NCBI RefSeq assembly: GCF_001468085.1
Contig: NZ_LNZB01000051.1
Location: forward strand, 1 to 36,674
Length of the DNA stretch: 36,674 bases
From: Legionella waltersii
GTDB lineage: Bacteria; Pseudomonadota; Gammaproteobacteria; Legionellales; Legionellaceae
Direction: 5' to 3'
The position numbers and the translations under genes were made by a program. The notes under the pieces are model-generated. The model searched no databases, was not told the origin of the DNA, and was given only the letters and a program-made list of their open reading frames with translations. How positions within the stretch are numbered: position 1 is the first letter of the stretch; every line of letters begins with the position of its first letter. This document shows, piece after piece, positions 29,956 to 36,674 of this stretch.

Positions 29956-30837
29956 TCACTCGTTCATTTCGCATGCTTCCGCTTGATGGATAGCTTGAAT
30001 TATTGTTAATGCCTGTTGAGTTTCATCTACATCATGAGTTCTTAGTATTGCAGCCCCATTCATAGAAGCAAATACACTCAAAGCAATACTTCCAATTAAC
30101 CGCTGGTCTACCTCTTTTTGTAACACAGCCCCAATCGTGCTTTTCCTGGATACACCCAATAATACTGGCAAACCCCATTGGGTCAATTCCTTTAGATGAT
30201 ACATTAATTTTAGGTTATCTCGGGCGTGTTTTCCAAAACCAAATCCTGGATCGATGATCAGGTGCTCTCTCTTTATTCCTGCCTGTTCACATGACTGAAT
30301 TCTCTCGTCAAAAAAAACACTTAATTCTGACATGATTCCTTCAGAATAGTTGGGGTTAATTTGCATGGTTTGAGGCTCTCCCTGCATGTGCATCAAACAA
30401 ACTGGCGCATCGAGAGCAGCGGCCATGGCCATTGCACCATCCTTTCTTAAAGCATAAATATCATTGATAATATTTGCACCTGCTTTTATCGCGTGCTCCA
30501 TCACCTCAGGTTTATTGGTATCGATGGAAATACACACATCGCTGTGTTTTCTTAATTCATTGATAACAGGAATTACTCTTGATAACTCTATTTCCGAAGG
30601 CAATGCTTGCGCGCCCGGCTTGGTGGATTCGCCTCCAACATCAATTAAATCAGCGCCCTGTGCCAGTAACTCATAGGCATGCTCGCAAGCCCTATCGAGT
30701 GACAGGTATTTACCACCATCATAAAAAGATTCTGCAGTAATATTCAAAACCCCCATCACTAGAGGTTTGTTGAATGAAAAGTCAGAATGTGGTTGGCTTT
30801 TTTGTTTAAGCCAACCAAGAAATTGTTGAAAATTCAC
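29956..30837 (-). CDS. folP: Dihydropteroate synthase
   Basis: Condenses p-aminobenzoate with the pterin pyrophosphate in folate synthesis; the sulfonamide target. TIM-barrel motifs are VMGVLNITAESFYDGGKYLS (loop 1, about 27-46), DVGGESTKPGA (66-76), ISIDTNKPEVMEHAIKAGANIINDI, MHMQGEPQTMQ and IIDPGFGFGKHARDNLKLM, then LGVSRKSTIG. Loop 1 departs from the common TPDSFSDGG: Ala, Glu and Tyr replace Pro, Asp and Ser. The start is GTG with weak GAGAG upstream. Length 293 is slightly above the 282 of E. coli. A 9-bp inverted repeat lies in codons 8-16. It is co-directional with ftsH (32-base gap) and glmM. Confidence 0.95.
   Translation of the reverse strand: MNFQQFLGWLKQKSQPHSDFSFNKPLVMGVLNITAESFYDGGKYLSLDRACEHAYELLAQGADLIDVGGESTKPGAQALPSEIELSRVIPVINELRKHSDVCISIDTNKPEVMEHAIKAGANIINDIYALRKDGAMAMAAALDAPVCLMHMQGEPQTMQINPNYSEGIMSELSVFFDERIQSCEQAGIKREHLIIDPGFGFGKHARDNLKLMYHLKELTQWGLPVLLGVSRKSTIGAVLQKEVDQRLIGSIALSVFASMNGAAILRTHDVDETQQALTIIQAIHQAEACEMNE
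30791..30816 (-). repeat. Inverted repeat inside the 5' end of folP
   Basis: GGTTGGCTT/AAGCCAACC, a perfect 9-bp inverted repeat with an 8-base loop, lies 22-47 bases into the folP coding sequence. In mRNA it would form a stable hairpin near the GTG start and could slow initiation or elongation. Its effect is not visible from sequence. Confidence 0.5.
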
Positions 30838-30869
30838 GGGACTCTCGAATAGAACAACAGATTATAGAG

Positions 30870-32792
30870 TTAATGTTCTTCTGCAGGTTTTTCTATAGTT
30901 TCTGTATTACTAGCATTTGAAGATAACGAATCATTTAAATCCTCCTTCTTCTCTATTGAAGAAGGAGAACTCCAATCTTCTGGAGGAGTAGGCTCCTTGC
31001 CAGACATAATCTCTTGAATTTGATTGGTATCAATGGTTTCAAATTTGATCAAACTTTGCGCCATTAAATGCAATTTATCCATATTTGCAACCAATATTTC
31101 TTTAGCACGTTGGTAATTACGATCAATAATCGCTCGAACTTCATCATCAATTTGCTGAGCCGTTCTATCAGACATTTCTTTGTGTTTATTAACAGATCGA
31201 CCTATGAATATCTCTTCTTCTTCGTCCCCAAAAGTCAATGGTCCAAGAGCTGAAAGCCCCCAAGTAGTAACCATTTTGCGTGCAATCTCAGTAGAGCGCA
31301 TAATGTCATTCGATGCCCCTGTCGTTACACTTTCTGAGCCAAAAATGAGTTCCTCTGCAATTCGACCACCAAATAAGCTACAAAGTTGACTTTCAAGACG
31401 GCGCTTACTATGGCTGTATCTGTCCTGTTCTGGTAGGAACATTGTAACTCCAAGAGCTCTACCGCGCGGAATGATTGATACTTTATACACTGGATCGTGT
31501 TCAGGTACTGATAGACCAACTATTGCATGTCCAGCTTCATGATAGGCCGTTAGTTTTTTCTCATTTTCATCCATTACCATGGAACGTCTTTCAGTTCCCA
31601 TCATGATCTTGTCTTTTGCCTTATCAAGCTCGATCATGCCTACTTTTCTCTTATTGGCTCTCGCAGCAAACAAAGCGGCTTCATTGACCAAATTCGATAA
31701 ATCAGCACCGGAAAATCCTGGGGTTCCTCGTGCGATGGCTTTTACATCAACCACATTATCCACTGGAACTTTCTGTAAATGCACTCGGAGAATTTGCTCT
31801 CGTCCCCTGATATCAGGCAAAGGAACAACAACCTGTCTATCAAAGCGGCCAGGTCTTAGCAAGGCAGGATCTAGGACATCAGGACGGTTCGTTGCAGCCA
31901 CAACAATAACCCCTTCATTACCCTCAAAACCATCCATTTCAACAAGTAATTGGTTAAGTGTTTGCTCGCGTTCATCATGCCCACCACCTAAACCAGCACC
32001 TCTATGTCTACCCACTGCATCAATCTCATCAATAAAGATAATGCAAGGAGCGTGCTTTTTAGCTTGCTCAAACATATCACGTACACGAGAAGCACCAACA
32101 CCAACAAACATCTCGACAAAATCTGAACCTGAAATGGTAAAGAAGGGGACCTTTGCTTCACCAGCAACAGCTCGGGCAAGTAATGTCTTACCCGTTCCAG
32201 GAGAGCCGACCAGCAACACTCCCCGAGGAATGCGGCCACCTAGATTTTGAAATTTAGTTGGATCGCGTAAAAAATCAACTAATTCTTTGACCTCTTCTTT
32301 GGCTTCATCGACACCTGCTACGTCAGCAAAAGTCACCTTAACTTGGTCCTCACCGAGTAAACGAGCTCGAGAACGGCCAAAAGACATTGCTCCTCGACCT
32401 CCGCCACCCTGCATTTGTCGCATGAAGAAAATCCACACGCCAATAAGCAATAACATCGGGAACCAGTTGATAAATACATGTAATAAGAAGCTTTCTTGTT
32501 GTTTTTCCTGGCCACTAACATCCACCTTACTCTTTAACAACTCTCCTAAGAGAGCGTTATCCTGCATCGGCATATAAGTGACAAAGCGTTTGTTGTTTTT
32601 AGTCACGCCCTTAATAATTTTGTTGTCTTCGATAGTGACGGAATTCACTATCCCTTGCTCAACTTCTTGTAAAAATTGGCTATAAGAAACCTTCTCAGCA
32701 ACTGTGTTACGAGGCCCAAAATTACTGAATACAGAAACCAGAACAATCGCTATAATCAGCCACAAAAATAAATTCTTAACCATGTCGTTCAA
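30870..32792 (-). CDS. ftsH: ATP-dependent zinc metalloprotease FtsH
   Basis: Membrane-anchored AAA+ protease that removes misassembled membrane proteins and short-lived regulators such as sigma-32 and LpxC in E. coli. Two N-terminal helices (about 5-23 and 103-123) flank a periplasmic domain. Walker A GSPGTGKT is at 196-203, Walker [12 protein letters not shown] and the second region of homology ([19 protein letters not shown]) follow, and the zinc site HEAGH is at 418-422. The frame opens with TTG; GAGG is eight bases upstream of it, but an ATG three codons later (32783) gives the more usual [10 protein letters not shown] kept the TTG because of the spacing. Length is 640. The acidic, Ser-rich tail is typical. 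Confidence 0.97.
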   Translation of the reverse strand: MNDMVKNLFLWLIIAIVLVSVFSNFGPRNTVAEKVSYSQFLQEVEQGIVNSVTIEDNKIIKGVTKNNKRFVTYMPMQDNALLGELLKSKVDVSGQEKQQESFLLHVFINWFPMLLLIGVWIFFMRQMQGGGGRGAMSFGRSRARLLGEDQVKVTFADVAGVDEAKEEVKELVDFLRDPTKFQNLGGRIPRGVLLVGSPGTGKTLLARAVAGEAKVPFFTISGSDFVEMFVGVGASRVRDMFEQAKKHAPCIIFIDEIDAVGRHRGAGLGGGHDEREQTLNQLLVEMDGFEGNEGVIVVAATNRPDVLDPALLRPGRFDRQVVVPLPDIRGREQILRVHLQKVPVDNVVDVKAIARGTPGFSGADLSNLVNEAALFAARANKRKVGMIELDKAKDKIMMGTERRSMVMDENEKKLTAYHEAGHAIVGLSVPEHDPVYKVSIIPRGRALGVTMFLPEQDRYSHSKRRLESQLCSLFGGRIAEELIFGSESVTTGASNDIMRSTEIARKMVTTWGLSALGPLTFGDEEEEIFIGRSVNKHKEMSDRTAQQIDDEVRAIIDRNYQRAKEILVANMDKLHLMAQSLIKFETIDTNQIQEIMSGKEPTPPEDWSSPSSIEKKEDLNDSLSSNASNTETIEKPAEEH

Positions 32793-32881
32793 AGTATTAA
32801 CCTCGTTAGTTACTTTAGTACCTTGTTGTTAAATCTATATACACTAAAATCGAAAACCGTTTCTATTATTCTTTAAAACTA

Positions 32882-33502
32882 CTATAAATTATAACCCTTT
32901 GCCAGCAAATAGGTTTCTTTTGAGCGAGATCGTGAAGCTGATGGTTTCCGAATAATCACTTTTTCGAAGGATATTCGCGCTTTCTTCACGAGTTCATCAA
33001 ATCCAGTCCCATGAAATAGTTTCACCAACAAATTACCTCCAGGCTTTAACATTTGCTCTGCGAAATCAAAAGCCAACTCCACCAAATACATCGATCTCGG
33101 AATATCTATTGCTGAGCTTCCACTCATATTTGGGGCCATATCTGATAATAACAAGTCTATGGAGCGTTCGGGAATAATATTTAATAGTTTTTGCAGAACA
33201 TCCTCCTCTCGAAAATCTCCCTGAATAAACTCTACATCAGGTAAAGCATCCATAGGTAAAATGTCCAAGGCGACAACACGCCCTTCTCCCTGTAGTTTTT
33301 CTGTAACGTATTGAGTCCAGCCTCCTGGTGCAGCACCCAAATCAACAACAGTCATTCCTGGTTTCAATAGATGCTCCTTTTCATCTACTTCTTTTAACTT
33401 ATAAACAGCTCGGCTACGATAACCTTCGGCTTGTGCTTTTTTTACATAAACGTCATCAAAATGTTCTTTTAACCAACGTTTACTACTTTTAGTACGGTTC
33501 AT
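32882..33502 (-). CDS. rlmE: 23S rRNA (uridine-2'-O)-methyltransferase
   Basis: Methylates U2552 in the A-loop of 23S rRNA, a late 50S assembly step. Rossmann-fold protein with SAM motif VVDLGAAPGGWTQYV (52-66) and catalytic K-D-K-E tetrad Lys35, Asp121 (LLLSDMAPNMSG), Lys161 and Glu196. The open frame extends 116 codons upstream, antisense to yhbY, but MNRTKSSKRWLKEHF at 33502 is the family N-terminus and gives 206 residues (209 in E. coli). No clear Shine-Dalgarno precedes it. rlmE-ftsH order with divergent yhbY is the E. coli arrangement. Confidence 0.96.
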   Translation of the reverse strand: MNRTKSSKRWLKEHFDDVYVKKAQAEGYRSRAVYKLKEVDEKEHLLKPGMTVVDLGAAPGGWTQYVTEKLQGEGRVVALDILPMDALPDVEFIQGDFREEDVLQKLLNIIPERSIDLLLSDMAPNMSGSSAIDIPRSMYLVELAFDFAEQMLKPGGNLLVKLFHGTGFDELVKKARISFEKVIIRKPSASRSRSKETYLLAKGYNL

Positions 33503-33524
33503 AAACAATAAATTACTAGCAATT

Positions 33525-33553
33525 TTGACTATGATACCGAATTTCGCTACCTT
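33525..33553 (+). promoter_or_regulatory. Possible promoter of yhbY
   Basis: TTGACT (33525-33530), a 17-base spacer and TACCTT (33548-33553). The -35 is good and the -10 is poor. It lies in the 103-base rlmE/yhbY divergent spacer. Confidence 0.3.
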
Positions 33554-33605
33554 TTCCCAGCAAAACGTGCAATAATTCACCATTTTATCAGGATGGATAT
33601 CAACA

Positions 33606-33872
33606 ATGGATACCTCATTCAAACAAGCCCTTAAAGCAAAGGCCCACCATTTAAAACCTGTAGTCCTTTTAGGCGCTAAAGGTCTTACTGAAGCGGTAGT
33701 CGCTGAAACAGAAGTTGCACTCCAAGCACACGAACTTATAAAAGTGAAAATCAATGGCGCTGAAAAGGAAGACAGAATCGTTATGGCTGATGAACTTTGC
33801 GCCGAATTGCAAGCTGAACTTGTGCAAATGATTGGTAATACCCTTGTCATTTACCGCAAAAAGAAGGACTAG
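33606..33872 (+). CDS. yhbY: YhbY family RNA-binding protein (CRM domain)
   Basis: Single CRM-domain protein that associates with pre-50S particles. The 88 residues (97 in E. coli) contain FKQALKAKAHHLKPVVLLGAKGLTEAVVAETEVALQAHELIKVKI with the conserved G-x-x-G-type loop LGAKGLTE, and the C-terminal ELVQMIGNTLVIYRKKKD. AGGATGG lies ten bases before the ATG. It is divergent from rlmE. A roughly 60-base gap then precedes the promoter of the epimerase gene; I see no strong terminator there. Confidence 0.95.
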   Translation: MDTSFKQALKAKAHHLKPVVLLGAKGLTEAVVAETEVALQAHELIKVKINGAEKEDRIVMADELCAELQAELVQMIGNTLVIYRKKKD

Positions 33873-33932
33873 TTTCGACTGCTGGTTAAACCGCATCAAC
33901 CTAGATTGTGCTTAAACAGGCAAACCCTAGAC

Positions 33933-33961
33933 TTGATAAGGAAACCCCACTATTCTATTAT
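33933..33961 (+). promoter_or_regulatory. Predicted sigma-70 promoter of the epimerase-permease unit
   Basis: TTGATA (33933-33938), a 17-base spacer and TATTAT (33956-33961): each hexamer differs from consensus at one base. The expected start is near 33968, giving a leader of under 20 bases to the ATG at 33986. Confidence 0.7.
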
Positions 33962-33977
33962 CAGGTTCAATCCTGAT
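33960..33977 (+). promoter_or_regulatory. Operator-like inverted repeat at the epimerase promoter
   Basis: ATCAGG-TTCAAT-CCTGAT, a perfect 6+6+6 inverted repeat, overlaps the last two bases of the -10 box and the expected start site. Its position fits a repressor operator. No Shine-Dalgarno is evident between it and the ATG. Confidence 0.5.
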
Positions 33978-33985
33978 GATATGCC

Positions 33986-35089
33986 ATGTACATCACTGAA
34001 ATTCAGCTTGCTCAATTAATTATCCCTTTAAAAAGGCCCTTTATTACAGCGGTTAGACGAACTGAGTCAGTGAACGACGTTGTTGTCATGATAAAAACAA
34101 ACAATGGATGCGTTGGTTATGGCTCAGCCGCATCAACTCCTGCAATCACTGGCGATACGATAGAATCAATTATCAACTCCATAAGAACAACTTTAGGACC
34201 CCCGTTAATTGGTCGATCAATATGCGAATTAAACCAATTACTTGAAATGAACCAAAATGGTCTTAAAGGAAATACATCTGCAAAAGCAGCTATAGATATG
34301 GCCTTGCATGATTTATTTGCTCAGTATTGCGGCCTACCTTTGTATCAGCTGCTGGGTGGCAATAATAACAAAATTAGCTCCTGCATCACGATTAGTGTAA
34401 AAAGTCCTGAAGAAATGGTCGAAGAGGCCATGGAGCTAGTCAAATACGGCCATAACCTATTAAAAGTTAAACTCGGTTTAGAGCCTAGCGAAGATCTCAA
34501 ACGGATACAAACCATTCGCCAAAAAATTGGTTATGATATAACTCTATTGGTGGATGCCAATCAGGGTTGGCTCTACTCTGATGCACTGAGATTAATAACC
34601 GCCTTTGAGAATGAGGCACTAAACATCCCAATGGTTGAACAACCCATAAAGGCGAAAGATCTAAAGCACTTAAAACTAATTAGCCAACAGGCAAAATGTT
34701 TAATAATTGCAGATGAATCCTGTTTTTCCTCTCAGGACGCCTTAAATATCGCTCAAAATAGCACCTGTGATGGAGTAAATATTAAGCTCATGAAATCCGG
34801 TGGGATTGCTCAAGCTCAAGCCATCTACCATATCGCTAAAACAGCAGATATGCAGATTATGGTTGGATGTATGCTGGAGTCACCCATAGGTGTTGCTGCG
34901 ATTGCAAGCTTCGCTGTAAGTAAACCCGATATTACCTATGCTGATCTTGATCCTATCTATCTAATACAAGATAACTATGTCCTTGGAGGTGCGCAAATAC
35001 ATGGAACAGACATCATTTTAGCGGATAAGCCTGGATTAGGAATTAGTGGTTTCAGTGATGGGCTACAACCAATTGGAGTCATTGAATGA
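33986..35089 (+). CDS. L-Ala-D/L-Glu epimerase (dipeptide epimerase, enolase superfamily)
   Basis: Muconate-lactonizing subgroup enzyme, 367 residues. All expected residues can be found: the KxK motif Lys160/Lys162 (LLKVKLG), metal ligands Asp190 (VDANQGW), Glu218 (VEQPI) and Asp243 (ADESC), and the opposite base Lys267 (VNIKLMKSGG). The dipeptide-specificity pair Asp320/Asp322 (YADLDP) and Arg24 near the N-terminus match the layout known for Ala-Glu epimerases of the YcjG/YkfB type, almost position for position. The likely reaction is epimerisation of L-Ala-D-Glu from murein to L-Ala-L-Glu, which peptidases can then use. Other dipeptide specificities in this group cannot be excluded. The gene overlaps the following permease gene (ATGA). 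Confidence 0.85.
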   Translation: MYITEIQLAQLIIPLKRPFITAVRRTESVNDVVVMIKTNNGCVGYGSAASTPAITGDTIESIINSIRTTLGPPLIGRSICELNQLLEMNQNGLKGNTSAKAAIDMALHDLFAQYCGLPLYQLLGGNNNKISSCITISVKSPEEMVEEAMELVKYGHNLLKVKLGLEPSEDLKRIQTIRQKIGYDITLLVDANQGWLYSDALRLITAFENEALNIPMVEQPIKAKDLKHLKLISQQAKCLIIADESCFSSQDALNIAQNSTCDGVNIKLMKSGGIAQAQAIYHIAKTADMQIMVGCMLESPIGVAAIASFAVSKPDITYADLDPIYLIQDNYVLGGAQIHGTDIILADKPGLGISGFSDGLQPIGVIE

Positions 35090-36381
35090 TGTCCTTCTAC
35101 CTTGAGTTATCTAGTCTACTTATTATTGTTCTTTATGTTATTTTACTGTTTCGAAATACGGACCCATTACTTGCAACAGCGCTTTGTGTTGGTTTAGGCT
35201 TTGTATGGAATGGTTCTAATCCCATTGTTATTGGGGACACTCTTGGGAATGCCTTAGGCTCATTCATGGCCTTAGTTGGTTTTATTATTATGTTAGGTAG
35301 AGGTCTGGGAGAAATCCTGAGCCATACGAAAATTAACCACACGTTAGTCCATCAAATTGTACATGGTATTGGTGTCAACACTCAACGCCGAGCAAAAATT
35401 GGAATCGTGTTATCCTCTTTTACTGTTGTTGGATTATTGGGAACTTTAGCAGGTGGCTTAGCCATATTAGCCCCCAGCTTACGCCCGATTGCTGGTTCTG
35501 TTAATTTATCCCGACCTAGCTTGGCTGTATTAATGCAAGCATCCGCTGAGGAAGCGCTCATTCTTGGACCTTTCGCGCCACCTGTAATTACTTTGTTAGG
35601 AGTAACGGGGTTGGATTATGGCACCATGTTACTCCATGCTTCTCTTCCAGTGGCATTAATTACCTTAATAACCACCTGGATTATGGCCAACAAGCTCCAA
35701 AACTTTTATGCAGAGGAATCCTGCAAGGAAGACGAGTTATCCGAGTCATTTATTCCAACTCAGTTACAAAAAAGAGCTACTTTACTTTTTCTGCTGGGCT
35801 TTGTATTGTGCGTAATTTATGGACTTTGGGCTCATGCCAAAACGTCCTATGTCATTTTTGTTATGCTTTTTTTATCCCTGATCGCAGGTTTCTCCAGCCA
35901 ATTAAAATTAAAATTAACCCTTGATCTACTGGTGCAAGGGATGCTTAAAAACCTACATTTGTTTTTTTTATTTATCCTCTTTGATCCTTTTATGAATTTA
36001 ATTCACCAAGCTGGAGGGTTTAAAGCGCTAACCGAATTATTAATGCCCTTAATTAATCAGGGGGGAAAATCCGTTTTATCCATGCTTATAGGGTTTACTG
36101 GGGCATTCGGCATGCCAGGAGCAGCCGAAGCAACCATTAAAATGTTAGATCAACTTTTTAGACCATCTGTCATGCAGCTGCATCTTTCTATGGCTTCTTT
36201 TGCCTTATGCATGATCTTTGCTACTCGAGTCACGAATTATGCCTACCCAGGAGCAAATATGTTTGCGGCCATGGGTTTTGCAGGCAGTGAGAACATAAAA
36301 GCAATGATACAAAACGGCCTTACAGTTACTGTGGTTCAAGTTCTTTTTCTTATTATCTATAGCCTTCTATTGTTAAGTTAG
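35086..36381 (+). CDS. Multi-pass membrane permease, ion-transporter-superfamily-like
   Basis: A 431-residue hydrophobic protein with about ten to twelve predicted membrane helices and no signal peptide. Glycine-rich re-entrant-like segments occur in both halves: GLLGTLAGGLAILAPSLRPIAG with LMQASAEEALILGPFAPPVITLLG (about 112-170), and GFTGAFGMPGAAEATIKML with ATRVTNYAYPGANMFAAMGF (about 340-405). This layout resembles GntP/NhaC-type transporters, but I cannot name the family. The start ATG overlaps the epimerase stop by four bases, so the two are translated together. The context suggests a carrier for dipeptides or their amino acids, possibly proton- or sodium-coupled. The substrate is inference only. 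Confidence 0.7.
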   Translation: MMSFYLELSSLLIIVLYVILLFRNTDPLLATALCVGLGFVWNGSNPIVIGDTLGNALGSFMALVGFIIMLGRGLGEILSHTKINHTLVHQIVHGIGVNTQRRAKIGIVLSSFTVVGLLGTLAGGLAILAPSLRPIAGSVNLSRPSLAVLMQASAEEALILGPFAPPVITLLGVTGLDYGTMLLHASLPVALITLITTWIMANKLQNFYAEESCKEDELSESFIPTQLQKRATLLFLLGFVLCVIYGLWAHAKTSYVIFVMLFLSLIAGFSSQLKLKLTLDLLVQGMLKNLHLFFLFILFDPFMNLIHQAGGFKALTELLMPLINQGGKSVLSMLIGFTGAFGMPGAAEATIKMLDQLFRPSVMQLHLSMASFALCMIFATRVTNYAYPGANMFAAMGFAGSENIKAMIQNGLTVTVVQVLFLIIYSLLLLS

Positions 36382-36484
36382 TCCCTAAACAAGGATCGCT
36401 CGCATTCAACTGGCTTAGTTGACTATATTTAGACCGAAACTCAACTACAATTATAGATACAGCTTGCGATATTTCTGATTAATC

Positions 36485-36674
36485 ATGGCTCAATCTCATA
36501 TAGAACAAATCGAAAAATATCAAAAACTCAAACAAAAACAGCAAGGGACATTTGCAAAGGTTTTGGAGAAGGGGGCAAATTTCCTCAGCCAAAATGGGGC
36601 AACCATTGTTGGAGGAGTACAAGGTGCACTAAGCGGTGACACCGACTTGGAAAAGAGCATCACTGCTGCTTCTA
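36485..36674 (+). CDS. Partial unrecognised small protein, cut by the window end
   Basis: An open frame starts at ATG 36485, three codons after an in-frame TGA, and runs 63 codons off the edge. The N-terminus MAQSHIEQIEKYQKLKQKQQGTF is a charged, Gln/Lys-rich amphipathic helix, followed by a Gly/Ala/Ser-rich stretch (GATIVGGVQGALSGDTDLEKS). No clear Shine-Dalgarno is present. TTGACT near 36418 with TACAAT near 36446 would have a 21-base spacer, too long for a normal promoter. No function assigned. Confidence 0.5.
   Translation, partial: MAQSHIEQIEKYQKLKQKQQGTFAKVLEKGANFLSQNGATIVGGVQGALSGDTDLEKSITAAS

Noticed and set aside
31579..32250. 223-codon open frame on the plus strand inside ftsH
   Set aside because: It is the antisense shadow of the conserved FtsH AAA domain, with biased Ser/Thr/Pro composition and no ribosome site.
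33503..33850. N-terminal extension of rlmE by 116 codons
   Set aside because: It runs antisense through yhbY, has no resemblance to the family, and the internal start MNRTKSSKRWLKEHF matches known RlmE N-termini.

Overview
The window is an AT-rich gammaproteobacterial chromosome segment. Gene content, gene order and one large coiled-coil, effector-like gene point to a Legionella species. This is inferred from synteny and protein character; no database search was run. Nearly everything is core genome, and most genes lie on the minus strand, so transcription runs from high to low coordinates.

Right to left along the minus strand there are three blocks. (1) rlmE, ftsH, folP, glmM (about 33.5-28.5 kb): 23S rRNA methylation, membrane proteolysis, folate synthesis and the UDP-GlcNAc precursor. 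(2) tpiA, secG, tRNA-Leu(GAG), nuoA to nuoN (about 24.9-9.1 kb): a complete 14-subunit NADH:quinone oxidoreductase (complex I) behind a glycolytic enzyme, a Sec translocon subunit and an embedded tRNA. (3) tRNA-fMet, rimP, nusA, infB, rbfA, truB, rpsO, pnp (9.0-0.24 kb): the ancestral metY-nusA-infB cluster for ribosome maturation, transcription elongation, translation initiation and RNA decay. It has a strong promoter before the tRNA, an internal promoter before rpsO and a classical terminator between rpsO and pnp.

Blocks 1 and 2 are separated by one plus-strand gene of 1067 codons (25234-28437) with its own promoter and a perfect Shine-Dalgarno. Its product has helical, coiled-coil-like ends and a roughly 270-residue Pro/Gln/Thr/Ser-rich middle. 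The glmM/tpiA position is where I recall the Dot/Icm effector LepA (unrelated to elongation factor 4) lying in Legionella pneumophila, so I call it a LepA-type effector candidate. A GC-rich hairpin repeat lies immediately downstream of it.

At the right end, plus-strand yhbY diverges from rlmE. It is followed by a two-gene unit: an L-Ala-D/L-Glu dipeptide epimerase whose catalytic and specificity residues are all visible, overlapped ATGA-style by a multi-pass permease. Together they suggest uptake and recycling of murein-derived dipeptides. Their promoter carries an inverted repeat over the -10/start region that looks like an operator. The window ends inside a small unrecognised plus-strand gene. 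The left end (1-241) has no gene, but holds unusually GC-rich, repeat-structured DNA next to the pnp terminator.
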